A stretch of 64,000 bases of DNA from Roseomonas xinghualingensis (lineage in GTDB: Bacteria; Pseudomonadota; Alphaproteobacteria; Acetobacterales; Acetobacteraceae). Where the stretch lies: NCBI RefSeq assembly GCF_025791835.1, contig NZ_JAOXLP010000006.1:128613-192612 (forward strand), given 5' to 3'. Every line of letters starts with the position of its first letter. Position 1 is the stretch's first letter. Shown in pieces: positions 44,885-54,115 of this stretch. Under the pieces are notes generated by a model. That model saw only the letters and a program-made list of their open reading frames with translations. It ran no database searches and was not told the DNA's origin. A program made the translations under genes and the position numbers.

Positions 44885-44992
44885 ATTTCGCGGGTCCTTC
44901 CTCGGGGCCCTGCCGGACGCGGGTATTTCGCGCCCCGGCTCTCGCGAGCGTCTGACCTGAAAACAACTGGACAACAACATTGAGGTGCCCGG

Positions 44993-45556
44993 ATGAGCGC
45001 CGCGCTGTCGGCCGAGCCGCCGCCGCGCAAGCCCCGCGCCCGAAAGACTAAGCCGGCCGCGCCGATTGCGCCGCCCGGTCCGCGCCTGGTGAACAAGCGC
45101 GACCTCTGCCGCGAGGCAGGGATCTCGCGCACCACGTTGGACGAATGCCTGGCCCGCGACCCGGCCTTCCCGATCGTGAAGCGCGGCGGGGGCAACGGCG
45201 ACGGGTGGAAGTTTAATGCGGAACTTGCCGTCGCCCGGCTCGCCGAACTGCTGGCGCGCACTGAGAAGGACCTGTCGCCGAACCAGCGGTTCATGGAACT
45301 GCGGGCCCGCGATCTGGAGCGGAAGCAGGCGATCGAAGCCGGCGGCCTGTTGATCGCGGAGCAGATGCGCGGCGCTCTTGCCCGGGGCCTCACCGCCCTT
45401 CGGCGGGAGCTGACCAGCGGCGTGCCCGTGAAGGCCGGCAAGCTGATGGGGCTGAGCAAGGACCAGCAGCGCATCCTGCGCGGACTGATCGAGGACGAAC
45501 TCCGCGCCTTCGTGGCGGGGTTGGAGCAGACGGGATTGCCTGATGCTGACGGGTGA
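44993..45556 (+). CDS. Terminase small subunit, Nu1-like
   Basis: 187 residues. A basic N-terminal tail (PPRKPRARKTKPAA) leads to LVNKRDLCREAGISRTTLDECLARDPAFPIVKRGGGNGDGWKFNAELAVARL, a Nu1-type winged helix that reads the packaging site. A helical C-terminal half binds the large subunit. It overlaps the large-subunit gene by 14 bases. Confidence 0.82.
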   Translation: MSAALSAEPPPRKPRARKTKPAAPIAPPGPRLVNKRDLCREAGISRTTLDECLARDPAFPIVKRGGGNGDGWKFNAELAVARLAELLARTEKDLSPNQRFMELRARDLERKQAIEAGGLLIAEQMRGALARGLTALRRELTSGVPVKAGKLMGLSKDQQRILRGLIEDELRAFVAGLEQTGLPDADG

Positions 45557-47621
45557 CCCTGGGCCGTTCGGTGATGCCGACGCCCTGATGCTGGAGGCTT
45601 TCCGGGCCCTGATCCCGCCGGAGCGCCTGGCGCTTTGGGATTATGCAGCGCGCAACCGCCGGCTGACGGACGGCATCGGGGAGGAGAGCAAGCCCTTCGA
45701 CACGTCGCGGGTGCCCTATCTCCAAGGCCCCTCGAACGCCCTGACTTCGGGCCTGTACCAGACGGTGGTGGTGCCTGGTCCCGGCCAGTGCGCGAAGACC
45801 ACGATCGCGGAGAACTGGCTGCAGCTGTCGGTGGAGACCGACCCCGCCAGCTTCCTCTGGTACATGCAGACCCATCCGGGCGTGCAGGCCTACGTCAAGA
45901 AGCGGATCGAGCCGATGATCCGGGCGCATCCTCGCATGGAGGAGCGCCTGGGGTCGGACCCCTCGGCGGACAGCATTGGGTTCAAAGACTTCGGCGCCAT
46001 GCAGGCCGAGTTCCTGAGCTTCACCAAGAACAACCTGATCAACAAGAATGCCGCCCGGATCGTCGCCGACGAGGTGGACAACTACGACCTCTCCGAGCTG
46101 GGCGAGGCGAAGCCGGTGCTGGACATCCGCCGACAGGTCTTCGGCGAGGACAGCTGCCTGTTCATGCTGTCGCACCCGGACCTGGCCGTGGGGCTTTCCC
46201 CGGCCGGATGGACCAAGGGCATCATGGCCGTCTACCGCGACAGCACGCGCGGCATGTGGTGGTGGCCTTGCCCGCGCTGCGGGGCACATAGCAGCCCGAA
46301 CCCGGGTGCGGCCCGCTTCATGGCCCTGGACTATGACATCGAGGCGCCGCTGGACGAGGTGCGGGACATGGCCCGCCTCGTCTGCCCGGTCTGCGGCGGG
46401 CTGATCGAGGACCACGAGCGCGAGGCGATGAACGCCGCGGGCCGCTGGGTGGGGCTGGGCGAGACGATCGATGAGGACGGCCGGGTCACGGGGCAGCTGA
46501 TCCCAAACGCGACTTACGGCGCCTGGATCGTCGGCATGATGAGCCCCTTCATCCTGGGCGGCATCGGCGGGCTGGCGCGGGAGCGGGTGGCGGCCGAGCG
46601 CGAGATGGAGCGCTCCGGCGAGGAAACGACGGCCCGCCAGGTCGTGGTGAAGCAGTGGGGGTTCCCCTTCGTGCCGCCGCGCAAGGTCGGGTCGGTGGAT
46701 GCGGAGACGCTGGTGGAGCGCGCGGATCCCGCACTGGAGCTGGGCCAAGTGCCGGAGTGGGTGCGGTTCGTCACGGTCTGGGCCGACGTGCAGGCCAACC
46801 GCTTCGAGCCGATGTGGCGCGGCTGGGGCGTGGGCGGCGAGAGTGCGGTGCTGAAGGTCGAGAAGGTGGAGGCGGAAACCGCCACCGATCCGAAGGCCTG
46901 GGATGCCCTGCTGGCGCTGATGCAGGCGCCTCTGCCGCTGGCGGACGGCTCCGGCCGGCTGATGCGGCCTCGGGCGGTCGGCATGGACATGGGCGGCGCG
47001 GCCGGCGTCACCTCGCGCGCCTACGAGGCTTGGCTGCGCTGGCAGCGCGCCGGGAAGGTGCGGCGGCTCGGCCTTATCGGCAAGCGAGACGCCTGGGACG
47101 TGATCCTGACGCAGGGCGTGCCCAGGCTGCAGGCGGCCCGGCTGGAGGTGGTTTACCCCGACGAGGTCCGTAAGGCCCGCGCCGCCAGCGCCATCGCCCG
47201 TGGGCAAGTACCGGTCGCGCGGTTCAACGCGAACCTCTTCAAGGATGACCTGTCGGCACAGCTGACGCGGGCGGAAAACGGTCCCTGGTACGTGCACTTC
47301 CCCGATGCCCTGAAGGATCGGGCCGGCCCGCCGCACCCGTGGTTCGAGCAGCTGGTGGCGGAGCAGCGGATGCCGAACGGCACCTGGCGCAAGGCGGTGT
47401 CCGGCGGGCGGAACGAGGCCGGGGACCAGATGGTCGGGACGCATGTCCTGGCCCGGCTGCACGGCCTTGGCCGGATCAACTGGGATGCCGCGCCCGCCTG
47501 GGCCGCCCCGCACGACTCGAACACGCTGGTGGCGCAGCCACCGGAGCAGAAGAAGGAAGCGGCCCCGGCGGCCGCCATCGTCTCAACCCCGAAGCGCCCG
47601 CTGGGCGCGCGCCTCGCCTGA
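45543..47621 (+). CDS. Terminase large subunit, lambda GpA family
   Basis: 692 residues. The packaging ATPase has a Walker-type loop GPGQCAKTT at residues 79-87 (GpA proteins more often have SAQVGKTE there). The later CPRCGA and CPVCGG pairs form the GpA zinc site. A nuclease half follows (AVGMDMGGAAGVTSRAYEAWL, then RLGLIGKRDAW). It pumps DNA into the head and cuts it at cos-type ends. The antisense strand has a long open frame, which is a composition artefact. Confidence 0.92.
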   Translation: MLTGDPGPFGDADALMLEAFRALIPPERLALWDYAARNRRLTDGIGEESKPFDTSRVPYLQGPSNALTSGLYQTVVVPGPGQCAKTTIAENWLQLSVETDPASFLWYMQTHPGVQAYVKKRIEPMIRAHPRMEERLGSDPSADSIGFKDFGAMQAEFLSFTKNNLINKNAARIVADEVDNYDLSELGEAKPVLDIRRQVFGEDSCLFMLSHPDLAVGLSPAGWTKGIMAVYRDSTRGMWWWPCPRCGAHSSPNPGAARFMALDYDIEAPLDEVRDMARLVCPVCGGLIEDHEREAMNAAGRWVGLGETIDEDGRVTGQLIPNATYGAWIVGMMSPFILGGIGGLARERVAAEREMERSGEETTARQVVVKQWGFPFVPPRKVGSVDAETLVERADPALELGQVPEWVRFVTVWADVQANRFEPMWRGWGVGGESAVLKVEKVEAETATDPKAWDALLALMQAPLPLADGSGRLMRPRAVGMDMGGAAGVTSRAYEAWLRWQRAGKVRRLGLIGKRDAWDVILTQGVPRLQAARLEVVYPDEVRKARAASAIARGQVPVARFNANLFKDDLSAQLTRAENGPWYVHFPDALKDRAGPPHPWFEQLVAEQRMPNGTWRKAVSGGRNEAGDQMVGTHVLARLHGLGRINWDAAPAWAAPHDSNTLVAQPPEQKKEAAPAAAIVSTPKRPLGARLA

Positions 47622-47633
47622 AGGAGGGCAAGC

Positions 47634-47906
47634 ATGGCCGCCAAGCTCACCCTCCTGCCGGACGGCTCGGTTCCACGCGAGGCAGTGCTGGCTATGCTGG
47701 CCGAGGCGCGCCACGCCCTGCATCAGCTCTCGATCGGCCGGAGCGTCGTCAGCACGCAGCACAGCTCCACCGGTGGCGGCATGGGGACCACCTTCACCCA
47801 GGCCGACCGGAAGTGGCTGGCCGAGACCTACATCCCCGATCTTGAGCGCCAGGCTGGTGTGGCCGTCCTCCGCCGCCGACGCGCCATCGGCGTGAGGTTC
47901 GGATGA
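47634..47906 (+). CDS. Head-tail joining protein gpW-like
   Basis: 90 residues; LLPDGSVPREAVLAMLAEARHALHQLSIGRSVVSTQHSSTGGGMGTTFTQADRKWLAETYIPDLERQAG. Length, position between terminase and portal, and the helix-turn-strand pattern match lambda gpW. It closes the head after packaging. ATGA overlap with the portal gene. Confidence 0.7.
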   Translation: MAAKLTLLPDGSVPREAVLAMLAEARHALHQLSIGRSVVSTQHSSTGGGMGTTFTQADRKWLAETYIPDLERQAGVAVLRRRRAIGVRFG

Positions 47907-49582
47907 GCGGTGCCAAGCTGATCCATCCTGACGGGCGGCCCGTATCGCGCGTCGAGGTCGCGCACGCGCGGATGAAGGGCCTCGCCGGCTCCACGCCCTA
48001 CGATGCGGCCGATCGGCACTCGGCCGAGATGGCCGGCTGGAACCCCTGGCTCGGTGCGCCCGACCAGGAGCTGGGCCCCTATCGCGACACCATCGTGGCG
48101 CGCCAGCGCGATCTGGTGCGGAACGACGGCTGGGCCTCCGGCGCGGTCACCAACGTGCTGGACAGCGTGGTGGGCGCGAACCTTCGGCCGAAGCCTAAAC
48201 CCGACTTCCGCAGCCTGTCCTGGTATTCCAGCGCCTTCGACGCGACCTGGGCGGCCGAGTTCGCCATGCAGGCTTCGTCACTCTGGCGGGACTGGGCGGA
48301 GGACCCCGCGCGGTGGTGCGATGCGGCGCGTCGCCACACCATACCGCAGATCATCCGCCTCGGCTTCCGCCACAAGCTGGTGGATGGTGATGCGGTTGCG
48401 GTGATGCGGTACCTTCCAGGGCGCCGCGGCTACGGCAAGGCGAGCTACGCCACGGCGGTCAAGCTCATGGACCCCGACCGCCTCTGCAATCCAAACGAGG
48501 CGATGGACACGTCCACCCTCAAGGGCGGGATCGAGCTGGACGAGGAAGAGGCAGCCATCGCCTACCACTTCCGCAGCGCGCATCCCGGCGACTGGACTGC
48601 TGGCGCGAAGCCATGGGTCTGGGACCGCCTGCCGCGCGAGAGCGACACCGGCCGGCCGATCGTGATCCACGACTTCGACGCGGACCGCGTCGGGCAGACC
48701 CGTGGCGGCGCGGGCATCCTGGCGCCGGTGCTGTCCCGGCTGCGCATGCTGGCGAAGTATGACAGCGCGGAGCTGCAGGCGGCGCTGATCAACGCGATCT
48801 TCGCGGCCTTCATCGAGAGCCCGAACGATCCGGCCCTGGTACAGGACGCGCTCGGCACCGAGGATCTACCGGCCTATCAGGCGATGCGGGCGGACTTCCA
48901 CAGCGACAAGCGCCTGCGGCTCGGGGACGCGCGGATCGCGACCCTCTTTCCTGGTGAGAAGCTGACCTTCGCCAACGCGGCGCGGCCGAGCACGGCCTTC
49001 CCGCAGTTCGAAGCCGCCATGCTCCGCAATGCGGCTTCCGCGATCGGCGCCTCGGCGCCCGAGATCTCGCAGGCCTGGGGCGATGTGAACTACAGCTCCG
49101 CCCGGGCGGCCGCGCTGAACGCCTGGCGCACCGTCACGCGGCGCCGCGCGGACTACGCCACCGGCTTCTGCACGCCCATTTACTCCTGCTTCCTGGAGGA
49201 GGCCCTGGACCGTGGGCTGCTTCCCCTGCCAGCCGGGGCGCCTGACTTCGTGGAGGAGCGTGCCGCCTATGCGCGCTGCGCCTGGTACGGCCCGGGCCGC
49301 GGCTGGATCGATCCGGTCAAGGAGAAGCAGGGCGCGGTGCTCGGGATCCAGAACTATCTCAGCACCTATGAGCAAGAGGTCGCGGAGAACGGCGGCGGTG
49401 ACTGGGAGGAGACCATGGCCCAGCGCGCCGTCGAGGAGGCAACCCGCAAGCGCCTTGGCCTGCCCGACCCGCTCGGCGCGCGGGCGTCGAAGATCATGAA
49501 GGGTGGCGAAGGCACCAAGGCCGAGGACGAGGCCGAGGACGCCGCGGCCGATGGCTTTGGGGCAGAGGAGCCTATCGAATGA
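47903..49582 (+). CDS. Portal protein, lambda family
   Basis: 559 residues. GSTPYDAADRHSAEMAGWNPWLGAPDQELGPYRDTIVARQRDLVRNDGWASGAVTNVLDSVVGANLRPKPKPD is the lambda-portal (PF05136) N-terminus. SQAWGDVNYSSARAAALNAWRTVTRRRADY is the conserved late block. It forms the dodecamer ring through which DNA passes. A charged acidic tail ends the protein. Four-base overlap with the protease gene. Confidence 0.93.
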   Translation: MSGAKLIHPDGRPVSRVEVAHARMKGLAGSTPYDAADRHSAEMAGWNPWLGAPDQELGPYRDTIVARQRDLVRNDGWASGAVTNVLDSVVGANLRPKPKPDFRSLSWYSSAFDATWAAEFAMQASSLWRDWAEDPARWCDAARRHTIPQIIRLGFRHKLVDGDAVAVMRYLPGRRGYGKASYATAVKLMDPDRLCNPNEAMDTSTLKGGIELDEEEAAIAYHFRSAHPGDWTAGAKPWVWDRLPRESDTGRPIVIHDFDADRVGQTRGGAGILAPVLSRLRMLAKYDSAELQAALINAIFAAFIESPNDPALVQDALGTEDLPAYQAMRADFHSDKRLRLGDARIATLFPGEKLTFANAARPSTAFPQFEAAMLRNAASAIGASAPEISQAWGDVNYSSARAAALNAWRTVTRRRADYATGFCTPIYSCFLEEALDRGLLPLPAGAPDFVEERAAYARCAWYGPGRGWIDPVKEKQGAVLGIQNYLSTYEQEVAENGGGDWEETMAQRAVEEATRKRLGLPDPLGARASKIMKGGEGTKAEDEAEDAAADGFGAEEPIE

Positions 49583-50484
49583 CCGGCCCCGACCTGTTCC
49601 CCAGCCTTGCCCAGCGCATCTTCAACACCCCTCTGGCGCTGCATCCCCGCAAGGCGGAGATCGCGCTGGCGGCGCTCGCCGAGCGGATGGGCGTGGCGCG
49701 CGTGGTGCGTGCCGATGGCAGCGATGCCCTGGCCTTCGAGGATGATGACTGCCTGGGCTTTGACGAGGAGGCCCGGCCCCGCCGCGCCGGCTACGACATG
49801 GTCGAGGGCGTGGCCGTGATCCAGGTCGAGGGCATGCTGGTGCAGAAGACCGGCACCCTGCGCCCCTATTCCGGCATGACGGGCTTCGATGGGCTGCGGG
49901 AGAACTACCTGACCGCGCTGGAGGACCCGAGCGTCGAGGCCATTGTGTTCGATCAGAACAGCGGTGGCGGCGAGGTGGCGGGCTGCTTCGATTTCGTGGA
50001 CCTGATCCATGCGAACCGAGGGCGCAAGCCGACCTGGGCCATCTGCGCCGAATGCGCCTACTCGGCCGCCTACGCTATCGCCAGCGCCTGCGATTACATC
50101 ACGGTGCCGCGCACCGGTGGAGTGGGCAGCGTCGGCATCGTGACCATGCTGGTGGACTATTCCCGCGCCATCCGCGCTGATGGCCTGGAGGTGCACTTCA
50201 TCCGCTCCGGCGAGAAGAAGATGCTGGAGACGGTGCAGTCCTATCGCGGCGTGAAGCGCGACCTGCTGGAGCGCTTGCAACGCGATGTGGACAGCATGGC
50301 CACCCTCTTTCACGAGACGGTGGCCCGCAACCGCGGCCTCTCCGTCTCGGCCGTGCGTGCCCAGCAGGGCGATTACTACCTCGGCGCCCAGGGCGTGAGC
50401 CTGGGCCTCGCCGATGCCGTCATGTCGCCGGACGAGGCGATGACGGCCCTGTTTGCGCGGCTGGACGCGCGCCAGTCCGCATAA
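49579..50484 (+). CDS. S49-family capsid maturation protease, gpC-like
   Basis: 301 residues. The SppA/S49 fold is clear: VIQVEGMLVQK, then VFDQNSGGGEVAGCFDFVDLI. The probable catalytic Ser is S162 (AYSAAYAIAS), with Lys K213/K214 (RSGEKK). It processes the prohead, as lambda gpC does. The C-terminal part has no fused scaffold; a scaffold-like gene follows separately. Confidence 0.92.
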   Translation: MTGPDLFPSLAQRIFNTPLALHPRKAEIALAALAERMGVARVVRADGSDALAFEDDDCLGFDEEARPRRAGYDMVEGVAVIQVEGMLVQKTGTLRPYSGMTGFDGLRENYLTALEDPSVEAIVFDQNSGGGEVAGCFDFVDLIHANRGRKPTWAICAECAYSAAYAIASACDYITVPRTGGVGSVGIVTMLVDYSRAIRADGLEVHFIRSGEKKMLETVQSYRGVKRDLLERLQRDVDSMATLFHETVARNRGLSVSAVRAQQGDYYLGAQGVSLGLADAVMSPDEAMTALFARLDARQSA

Positions 50485-50528
50485 CCCGGCGGCGCTTCCC
50501 GCGCCCGCCATTCCGGAAGGAACCGACG

Positions 50529-51146
50529 ATGTCGAACCGCTCGCTGGCGGGCCGGGTGAGCGCGTTCGCGCACCTGGTCGGCGCCCGCCGCACCAAGGCC
50601 GTGGAGGAGGAGGCGCGGCCTGCCGAAAACACGACCACCGATGGCGCCCCCGCCACCACGGAAGAGGTGGAGGAGGTCCAGGACGAGGTGGACGAGACGA
50701 AGGAGAAGGTGGACGAGCTGGAGGAGCGCGTCGAGGCGCTCGAAGGCGGAGAGACCACCGAGGACACGGACGCAGAGCCGGAGGAGCCCGCCGCGAAGAA
50801 GGCGTGGCAGGCAGGCCGCCGTGCCGGCGCCAAGGCCGAGCGTGCCCGCGGTGCCGCCATCTTCGGCGCCCAGGAGGCCGCGGCCAATCCCGCGCTGGCC
50901 GCCAGCCTCGCCTTCGAGAGTGACGTGCCGGTGAAGCAGGCCCTCGCCCTGCTGCGCGCCGGCGCCGCCGGCACGACAGGATCCCGCAAGGGCGGGCTGG
51001 ACCAGCGCATGCAGCGCCAGCCGCAGCCGCCGCTGGCCGGCGGCGCCCAGGGCGCCAGCGCCGCTCCGGAGGGCAGCCCCCAGGCGATCATCGACCGCAT
51101 CACCGCCGCCGGCCGCGCCGTCGGCGTCGTCCCCGCGAAGCGCTGA
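50529..51146 (+). CDS. Capsid scaffold-like protein, Nu3 position
   Basis: 205 residues with a strong acidic coiled coil (TEEVEEVQDEVDETKEKVDELEERVEALEGGE, about residues 43-76), then an Ala/Arg stretch and a Gln/Pro-rich end. Position between the S49 protease and the decoration protein, as for lambda Nu3, suggests a scaffold for the prohead. No sequence match is claimed. Confidence 0.65.
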   Translation: MSNRSLAGRVSAFAHLVGARRTKAVEEEARPAENTTTDGAPATTEEVEEVQDEVDETKEKVDELEERVEALEGGETTEDTDAEPEEPAAKKAWQAGRRAGAKAERARGAAIFGAQEAAANPALAASLAFESDVPVKQALALLRAGAAGTTGSRKGGLDQRMQRQPQPPLAGGAQGASAAPEGSPQAIIDRITAAGRAVGVVPAKR

Positions 51147-51158
51147 AAGGAGCCCTCC

Positions 51159-51545
51159 ATGGCCGCTAACCCTCCGCAGGTCCCGGGCTTCCGCTCGGAG
51201 ACCTACAACCCGGACCGGCTCATCGCCGGCTCGGCCGACATCGTCACCGAGACGGCCGTCATCGGCGCCGGTGCCAACCTGGAGCGCGGCACGCTGCTCG
51301 GCGTGATCACCGCCAGCGGCAAGTTCGTGCAGTCCACCGCCGCCGCGAGCGATGGCAGCGAGACGCCGGTGGCGATCCTGGTGGACCATGCGCCTGCCGC
51401 CTCGGCCGATGCGTCCGCTGGCATCTATGTGGCCGGCGAGTTCAACGAGAACGCCATCATCTATGGCGCCGGTCATACGGCCGCGTCGGTGAAGGCGGGG
51501 CTGCGCGCGCGCGGCATCTACCTGAAGACCCCCATCCCGGCCTGA
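51159..51545 (+). CDS. Head decoration protein, gpD-like
   Basis: 128 residues. SADIVTETAVIGAGANLERGTLLGVITASGKFV ... AIVVDHAPAASADASAGIYVAGEFNENAIIYG-type pattern fits the lambda head decoration family (PF02924): LGVIT at the start and AGEFNENA near the end. It trims the head at three-fold points for stability. Confidence 0.9.
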   Translation: MAANPPQVPGFRSETYNPDRLIAGSADIVTETAVIGAGANLERGTLLGVITASGKFVQSTAAASDGSETPVAILVDHAPAASADASAGIYVAGEFNENAIIYGAGHTAASVKAGLRARGIYLKTPIPA

Positions 51546-51572
51546 CCGGCAGCCTGAAGGAGAGCACCGGCC

Positions 51573-52616
51573 ATGTCCGGCAACTATGATCCCGTCGTGC
51601 TGGTGGGGGTGGTTCGCAGCCTCCTCCGGCCGAAGAGCTTCCTGCTCGACACGTTCTTCCCGAACGTCATCACGGCCACCACCGAGGAGGTCGCGATCGA
51701 CGTCGAGAAGGGAAACCGCCGCCTGGCGCCCTTCTGCTCGCCCCTGGTGGAGGGGAAGCTGGTCGAGGGGATGGGCTACACCACGAACCTCTTCAAGCCC
51801 GCCTACATCAAGGACAAGCGGGCGCCCGACCTGCTGAAGCCGGTTCGCCGCGCCATCGGCGAGCAGATCGGCACCGGCGAGCTGACGCCCGCCCAGCGCG
51901 AAGAGGCCAACCTCGCCATTGAGATGGCGGACCAGATCGACATGATCGTCCGTCGCATGGAGTGGATGGCGGCGAGCGCCCTGCGCACCGGCACGGTCAC
52001 CATCACTGGCGACGGCTTCCCCACCACGGTGGTGAACTTCCAGCGTGACCCGGCTCTGACCATCGCGCTGACCGGTGCTGCCCGGTGGAGCACCGACGGC
52101 AAGACACTGAACAACGGCATCGATCCGGGCGACAGCATTGAGGACAACGTTGTCCTCGTGATGCAGAAGTCCGGCGCGGCCGTCGAGGATATCGTCTTCA
52201 CGCCCACTGCCTGGCGCCTGTTCCGTAAGGGCGACGGGGTCAAGGAGGCGATCCAGTCGCCGAACAACACGGACGTGTCGATCGCGCTGGGCGGCGGCGT
52301 TGCGCAGGGCGGCATGTTCAAGGGCACCTGGGGCAACTACCGCCTCTGGCTGTTCAATGACTGGTACACCGACCCCGTCGACGGCCAGCTGAAGCCCTTC
52401 CTTCCCGATGGGACGGTGCTGCTGGGCTCGGCCGCGATCGAGGGCCGGCGCATGCACGGCCTGATCAAGGATCCGAAGTTCAACTACCAGCCGATGGAGT
52501 TCGCTCCGAAGTCCTGGCTGGTCGAGGACCCGGCGCAGCGCGTCCTGATGATGCAGTCCGCCCCCATCGTCGTGCCGTTCCGGCCCGACGCCTCCGCCTC
52601 GATGATGGTGATCTGA
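51573..52616 (+). CDS. Major capsid protein, gpE-like
   Basis: 347 residues, normal length. LLDTFFPNVITATTEEVAIDVEKGNRRLAPFCSPLVEGKLVEGMGYTTNLFKPAYIKDKR is the lambda gpE (PF03864) block. The end FAPKSWLVEDPAQRVLMMQSAPIVVPFRPDAS matches too. It forms the icosahedral shell with an HK97 fold. Confidence 0.95.
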   Translation: MSGNYDPVVLVGVVRSLLRPKSFLLDTFFPNVITATTEEVAIDVEKGNRRLAPFCSPLVEGKLVEGMGYTTNLFKPAYIKDKRAPDLLKPVRRAIGEQIGTGELTPAQREEANLAIEMADQIDMIVRRMEWMAASALRTGTVTITGDGFPTTVVNFQRDPALTIALTGAARWSTDGKTLNNGIDPGDSIEDNVVLVMQKSGAAVEDIVFTPTAWRLFRKGDGVKEAIQSPNNTDVSIALGGGVAQGGMFKGTWGNYRLWLFNDWYTDPVDGQLKPFLPDGTVLLGSAAIEGRRMHGLIKDPKFNYQPMEFAPKSWLVEDPAQRVLMMQSAPIVVPFRPDASASMMVI

Positions 52617-52617
52617 C

Positions 52618-53013
52618 ATGGCCCAGCAGCCCCGCACCCAGGCTACGACTGGTGAAGCCTCCCGTTCACCGGTCGCTACGCCTGCCGCGACCGTCCCCAG
52701 CGGCGCCACCGTCAAGGTCCAGACACCGCCCGCCGCGGTCAATGCCGGCCCCACCAAGCGGGTCGTCGCCGTTGCCTCCTTCCAGGGCGGCACGCCCGCC
52801 GAGCCGGAGACGGTGGCGCCTGGCAAGGAGGTGGACCTGCCCGAGAAGGAGGCGCGCCGTCTGGTAGACCTCGGCCTGGCCCGGTGGCCTGGCGAGGCCG
52901 CGAGCGTCGTCAGCCCCTATGACGAGGCGATCAAGGACACCACGGCCAAGATCGGCGAGGGCAAGGCCGAGGAGGCCGAGCAGCGCGTCGAGAACCACAG
53001 CCCGGCCGACTGA
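52618..53013 (+). CDS. Head-region protein, gpFI position
   Basis: 131 residues. A Thr/Pro-rich start, then VASFQGGTPAEPETVAPGKEVDLPEKEARRLVDLGLARWPG, a small beta unit seen in many phage head proteins. The end is a charged helix. In lambda order this is where FI lies. Function in head completion is inferred. One base after the major capsid gene. Confidence 0.65.
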   Translation: MAQQPRTQATTGEASRSPVATPAATVPSGATVKVQTPPAAVNAGPTKRVVAVASFQGGTPAEPETVAPGKEVDLPEKEARRLVDLGLARWPGEAASVVSPYDEAIKDTTAKIGEGKAEEAEQRVENHSPAD

Positions 53014-53015
53014 CC

Positions 53016-53351
53016 ATGATGGTGAACCCCGGCTTGCTGGCCTTGGAGGCGAACCTCGAAGTCTACGGCAAGCCGGTCACCTACCTGTCGCCAGATGGCA
53101 TGGTGGATCTGCCTGATCTGACGGGGTTGATCCTCAAAACCCCGGTGCCTCTCGGCCCTGATGCCGAGGATACCGGCGGCATCACGCAGCTTCGCCAGAT
53201 CCTTCGCCTCCGGGCAGAGGACTTCCCCGAGGGCGTCGAGCCTGAGCAGGGAGCGCTCGTCACCGTGGACGGCGAGCGCAGCAACATCACCGATGTGCTG
53301 GCCGACGAAAACGGCTGGTACGACCTGCCGCTCGGCGAGGCACCCGAATGA
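53016..53351 (+). CDS. Head-tail joining protein, gpFII-like
   Basis: 111 residues. VYGKPVTYLSPDGMVDLPDLTGLILKTPVPLG is a beta-rich head-tail attachment pattern (lambda FII and Mu-like gp36-type). RAEDFPEGVEPEQGALVTVDGERSNITDVLADENGWYDLPLGEA ends it. Four-base overlap with the next gene. Confidence 0.75.
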   Translation: MMVNPGLLALEANLEVYGKPVTYLSPDGMVDLPDLTGLILKTPVPLGPDAEDTGGITQLRQILRLRAEDFPEGVEPEQGALVTVDGERSNITDVLADENGWYDLPLGEAPE

Positions 53352-53881
53352 GCGAGAGCATCGCGGGGCCCGGCTGGCGCGCTGACGTTCGGGAGCGCGT
53401 CGCGGAAATTCTGGATGAGCGGGTCCCGGACGTGAGGGGGCGCGTGCACCGCGCCCGCGTTTGGCCCGCCTCCACGAAGCCGGCGCTCCTCGTTTACGGC
53501 TATGCCGAACGCAAGGAGCCGGTCGGTCAGGGCGGCTATCAGCACCAGTTCGCGGTGACCTGCTCGATGGTCGTCAAGGTGCTGACGGAGGCACCACGCG
53601 CCATTGACGCCGAGAAGCAATGCGAGGCGCTCGTCGGCCAGGTGGAGCGAGCCATTCTCCGTGCGCCTGAACTCTTCGGCACCGCAGGCGCCGTGCTGGA
53701 GCGCTGCGCCGGCGTCATCACGCAGCTGGGCGCCGAGCAGAAGGAGCGCAAGGCCGAGGTGGAGGCGACCATCGAGTTCCAACTGGCCTGGTCCGAAACC
53801 TTCACCGTGACCGAACCCGAGACGTCCCCCTGCGGGGAGGTCGTCTTCTCCTTCCACGACCCCTCCATTCCGACCTCTTAG
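53348..53881 (+). CDS. Tail terminator-like protein, gpU position
   Basis: 177 residues. RVHRARVWPASTKPALLVYGYAERKEPVGQGGYQHQFAVTCSMVVKVLTEA is the fold of the tail terminator (gpU), which caps the tail tube and joins it to the head. An acidic C-terminus. ATGA-coupled to the joining gene. Inferred from pattern and place. Confidence 0.65.
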   Translation: MSESIAGPGWRADVRERVAEILDERVPDVRGRVHRARVWPASTKPALLVYGYAERKEPVGQGGYQHQFAVTCSMVVKVLTEAPRAIDAEKQCEALVGQVERAILRAPELFGTAGAVLERCAGVITQLGAEQKERKAEVEATIEFQLAWSETFTVTEPETSPCGEVVFSFHDPSIPTS

Positions 53882-53890
53882 GAGCCCGCC

Positions 53891-54109
53891 ATGTATGTGA
53901 AGCCCGCCAAGGGCCTGCAGATACCGGACCCGGAGCTGGGCGACTTCCTGCCGAAGGAGGGCCGCCGCGTGACCCCGTCCGAGTATTGGACCCGCCGCAT
54001 CCTGGACAAGGACGTGACCGAGGTGGACCCGCCCGCCGAGCCGAAGCCCGAGAAGGCCGCTGAGGCTCCGACCACCGCGCCGCCTGCGGCGCGCCCCGCC
54101 AAGGAGTAA
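53891..54109 (+). CDS. DUF2635 small tail-module protein
   Basis: 72 residues. MYVKPAKGLQIPDPELGDFLPKEGRRVTPSEYWTRRILDKDVTEV is the DUF2635 family, always next to Mu-type sheath genes. A Pro/Ala/Lys tail follows. Role unknown. Seven bases after it the sheath gene starts. Confidence 0.85.
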   Translation: MYVKPAKGLQIPDPELGDFLPKEGRRVTPSEYWTRRILDKDVTEVDPPAEPKPEKAAEAPTTAPPAARPAKE

Positions 54110-54115
54110 CGGCCC

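Noticed and set aside
45390..47513. Minus-strand open frame of 707 codons over the terminase
   Set aside because: Antisense shadow of a well-supported GpA terminase, of skewed composition.
50376..52826. Minus-strand open frame of 816 codons over the head genes
   Set aside because: Antisense shadow. The plus strand has gpC, gpD and gpE homologues.
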